Below, one piece after another: positions 61,741 to 64,000 of a stretch of 64,000 nt of DNA; position 1 is the first letter of the stretch, and each line of letters opens with the position of its first letter. The position numbers and the translations under genes were made by a program. Below the pieces are notes generated by a model that was not told the DNA's origin, did not search any database, and saw only the letters and a list, made by a program, of their open reading frames with translations. The DNA is from Kazachstania africana CBS 2517 (taxonomy: Eukaryota; Ascomycota; Saccharomycetes; Saccharomycetales; Saccharomycetaceae), in contig NC_018940.1 of assembly GCF_000304475.1 (NCBI RefSeq), forward strand, positions 558,001-622,000, read 5' to 3'.

Positions 61741-63453
61741 ATGAAGTTACAAAGTCTCATAACTTTACTTGGGGTGACAGCATCGACAGTTTTGGCGCAA
61801 GACGCCAACGGTACATCTCCCAGCATACAGGGAATAGCTGATTCCACTCCATTTTGTAAAATGGACAAAGATGAGAAGCTAGGCCCTGGATGTGATGTAA
61901 CTATACAGGAGATTAATGAAATAAACAAGAAAATAAGGAAGGATGTACTGGGTTTAGTAAATACTGACTTTTTCAAGTATTTCAAGTTTGACCCTTACAA
62001 GCAATGCACTTTTTGGGAAAATAATGACGGTTTGTGTTTCAGCAGAAGCTGTGCTATTGACGTTGTCGAAGATTGGGATAAACTACCGGAGTACTGGCAA
62101 CCAGAAGTCCTAGGAGGTGTCGAAAACGATCAAAATATTGTAGCTGAAGATAACGAAGCTAATTTCTTAAACCAATTATGTGAGGGTACTAATGGTATCA
62201 ATGAACTACAAAAAGACAGAGATCTCAATTATTTTGATATTAACGATTTTACGAGCAAAGATGCCGTCCTGGTAGATCTATCCAAGAACCCTGAGAGATT
62301 TACTGGCTATGGTGGTCAACAAGCAGGTCAAATATGGACGAGTATATATGGTGAAAATTGTTTCTCTACCGAAAATGAAGAAGAGAGATGCTTGGCTAAA
62401 GACGCTTTTTACAGAATCGTTTCTGGGTTACACGCTTCTATTGGTACGCATTTATCAAATGATCATTTGGATACAGAAACTGGCGAGTGGGGACCTGATT
62501 TAGATCTATTTATGGCCAGAGTTGGTAATTTCCCTGAAAGAGTTTCCAACATCTATTTTAATTATGCCATAGTTGCTAAGGCCCTATGGAAAATCAATCC
62601 ATACATGAAAGAATTAAATTTCTGTAGTAGCTATAATAATGACGTTAAGTCCAAATTTGTTAACATTGTTTCAAGATTAGAAAGCAAGATATTTGATGAA
62701 GATCTTATGTTCAAAGATGATGTTACTTCCACTTTAAAGGACGACTTCAGAAACCGTTTCAAGAACGTTACCAAGATTATGGATTGTGTTCATTGTGATA
62801 GATGTAAGCTATGGGGAAAAGTACAAACCACTGGTTACGCAACAAGTTTGAAGATCTTATTTGACTTGGATGAAGCCGATGAAGAAACCAAGCAAAAAGT
62901 CGTTGATGGTCTAACAAAATACGAATTGATTGCTTTATTAAACACCTTTGATAGATTATCCAAATCTATTGAATCTATCAACAATTTTGAAAAGATGTAT
63001 AATGACCGTTTTGACAGTGAAAATAACAAATTAGAATCATTCTTCAATAAGAACAATTTCTTCAAATTGCTACAGAAGGCAACAGAATCTATTCGTAATA
63101 CTATTAATAGTAGCATTAACGGCACCAATAATGTTGTGGTGTCAGAAGAAAAGGAAAATGATGATTTAATTGAAAATGATGCTACTAACTTCAATGATTT
63201 GAAAATGCCAAAGAAAAAGAAGTTAAATAACTCCCGTAACAGTAATGAAGATGTTTGGAGCAATGCTTGGAATGCCGAATTGCACAACGTCGCCGAAGCT
63301 TTAAGATTTATTTGGAGGAGCTACTTAGATCTACCAAAAAATCTATGGAACCTCATTTTGTCCAACTCTATAAAGTTATGGAATGCATTTGTCGGTGTCT
63401 CTAATTATATTAAAGAAGATGAAGATGCGAACATGTACAAATTGAACATATAA
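61741..63453 (+). CDS. ERO1: Ero1-like ER thiol oxidase
   Basis: This 570-residue protein (S. cerevisiae Ero1 563) has a cleavable signal sequence (MKLQSLITLLGVTASTVLAQ). The shuttle cysteine pair CFSRSC is at about 99 and 104. The active-site cluster CVHCDRC has Cys at about 349, 352 and 355 next to the FAD-binding helices. Other conserved pieces are RFTGYGGQQAGQIW, GLHASIGTHLS and FPERVSNIYFNYA. It oxidises protein disulfide isomerase using FAD and oxygen, driving disulfide formation in the ER. The C-terminal tail of about 100 residues, needed for membrane association in S. cerevisiae, is kept. In S. cerevisiae it follows COX14 directly; here RTF2, RAD10 and VPS9 intervene. Confidence 0.97.
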   Translation: MKLQSLITLLGVTASTVLAQDANGTSPSIQGIADSTPFCKMDKDEKLGPGCDVTIQEINEINKKIRKDVLGLVNTDFFKYFKFDPYKQCTFWENNDGLCFSRSCAIDVVEDWDKLPEYWQPEVLGGVENDQNIVAEDNEANFLNQLCEGTNGINELQKDRDLNYFDINDFTSKDAVLVDLSKNPERFTGYGGQQAGQIWTSIYGENCFSTENEEERCLAKDAFYRIVSGLHASIGTHLSNDHLDTETGEWGPDLDLFMARVGNFPERVSNIYFNYAIVAKALWKINPYMKELNFCSSYNNDVKSKFVNIVSRLESKIFDEDLMFKDDVTSTLKDDFRNRFKNVTKIMDCVHCDRCKLWGKVQTTGYATSLKILFDLDEADEETKQKVVDGLTKYELIALLNTFDRLSKSIESINNFEKMYNDRFDSENNKLESFFNKNNFFKLLQKATESIRNTINSSINGTNNVVVSEEKENDDLIENDATNFNDLKMPKKKKLNNSRNSNEDVWSNAWNAELHNVAEALRFIWRSYLDLPKNLWNLILSNSIKLWNAFVGVSNYIKEDEDANMYKLNI

Positions 63454-63576
63454 TGAACTTTTTCCTCCTCCAATGATCCATTTTTATTGTCTTTTTTTTC
63501 GTATGTATGATAGAGTAATCGAACTAAATATGTCTAAATAAATTAAATGCCAATAACATAAACTTAAAAAGTGGAC

Positions 63577-64000
63577 TTACTCTGCATCGTCTTTATTGTT
63601 CTTCGAAGTCTTCGCAGCAGTTGCCTTGACCTTCCCTCCAGTTTTTGCCGCATCCTTTCTTTTAGGCCTTACACTAGCGTTTTCTTCCTCATTGGCAGCT
63701 CCTTCAATATCATTATCTTCATCATCATCTTCAAATTCGTTATCCTGTCCTCTGTACCTCTTCAAAGACTGGTTGTCTGTTTCATTAAACTGCTTTTTAG
63801 CTTCTATAATGACTTTATTCGTGGCAATCAGTTCTTCTGCCCTTGCTAATTTGATTGGGTCCTTTCGTATGGCAAATCTGAAATCTTCTAATTTAATCTT
63901 ATTCCTACTCGAATTTTGAGAAGTTTGTGAAGCTGTAGCGCATATATCAACTAGATACTGCGAAACCAACTCGTCTATACATTGTACTGTTTCAGTTAGT
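63577..64000 (-). CDS. TAF13: Taf13-like TFIID subunit, C-terminal part (runs off the window)
   Basis: The last 141 codons of a minus-strand gene whose start is beyond base 64000. The visible part starts in the histone fold (TVQCIDELVSQYLVDICATA) and continues RNKIKLEDFRFAIRKDPIKLARAEELIATNK, nearly identical to S. cerevisiae Taf13 (167 aa). The tail is first acidic (about DEDND runs) and then Lys/Ala-rich. Taf13 pairs with Taf11 through histone folds in TFIID and contacts TBP. The frame is open to the window edge, so only about 25-30 N-terminal residues should be missing. It is convergent with ERO1, whereas in S. cerevisiae it adjoins VPS9. Confidence 0.95.
   Translation of the reverse strand, partial: LTETVQCIDELVSQYLVDICATASQTSQNSSRNKIKLEDFRFAIRKDPIKLARAEELIATNKVIIEAKKQFNETDNQSLKRYRGQDNEFEDDDEDNDIEGAANEEENASVRPKRKDAAKTGGKVKATAAKTSKNNKDDAE

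Overview
This window is nuclear DNA from a budding yeast of the Saccharomycetaceae. The genes are mostly intronless and densely packed. The two protein introns seen use the yeast GTATGT...TACTAAC...AG signals. The tRNA genes and almost every protein match Saccharomyces cerevisiae families. Gene content points to a post-whole-genome-duplication (post-WGD) lineage whose duplicate-loss pattern differs from S. cerevisiae: genes that sit on two sister regions there are mixed on one track here, while their usual neighbours (ERG13, PRE8, UTP14, YKU70, FCP1 and others) are absent. I cannot name the genus from the sequence alone.

Layout. 1-7,190: partial SQT1, an intron-containing tRNA-Pro, DSN1 (kinetochore), DUT1 with MCB sites in its promoter, then about 3 kb of non-coding DNA holding tRNA-Gly(GCC). 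7,190-35,320: a block collinear with S. cerevisiae chromosome XIII left arm: NUP188, MDM1, SEC65, YML108W-like, ZDS, COQ5, BUL, CTK3, DAT1, TAF8, VAN1, ATR1, NAB6. 35,325-38,653: a 3.3 kb gene-free stretch with a possible solo LTR, ending at an intron-containing tRNA-Tyr. 38,779-45,554: NGL-type nuclease, MRPL33, YML119W-like, NDI1, GTR1. 47,168-57,155: PHO84, spliced alpha-tubulin, PGA3, RSC9, MSC1. 57,512-64,000: COX14, a spliced RTF2 homologue, RAD10, VPS9, ERO1 and partial TAF13.

The genes are housekeeping genes from many pathways and form no operon-like system. Shared themes are mitochondrial biogenesis (COQ5, MRPL33, COX14, NDI1; the first three carry perfect Puf3-type motifs just after their stop codons), nuclear pore, kinetochore and TFIID parts, and the secretory pathway (SEC65, VAN1, ERO1, VPS9). 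The strongest new observation is that the Rtf2-family gene begins with a 6-nt coding exon (ATGGGT) joined by a canonical 73-nt intron. Simple ORF calling misses it and truncates the conserved MGNDGGSI amino terminus.
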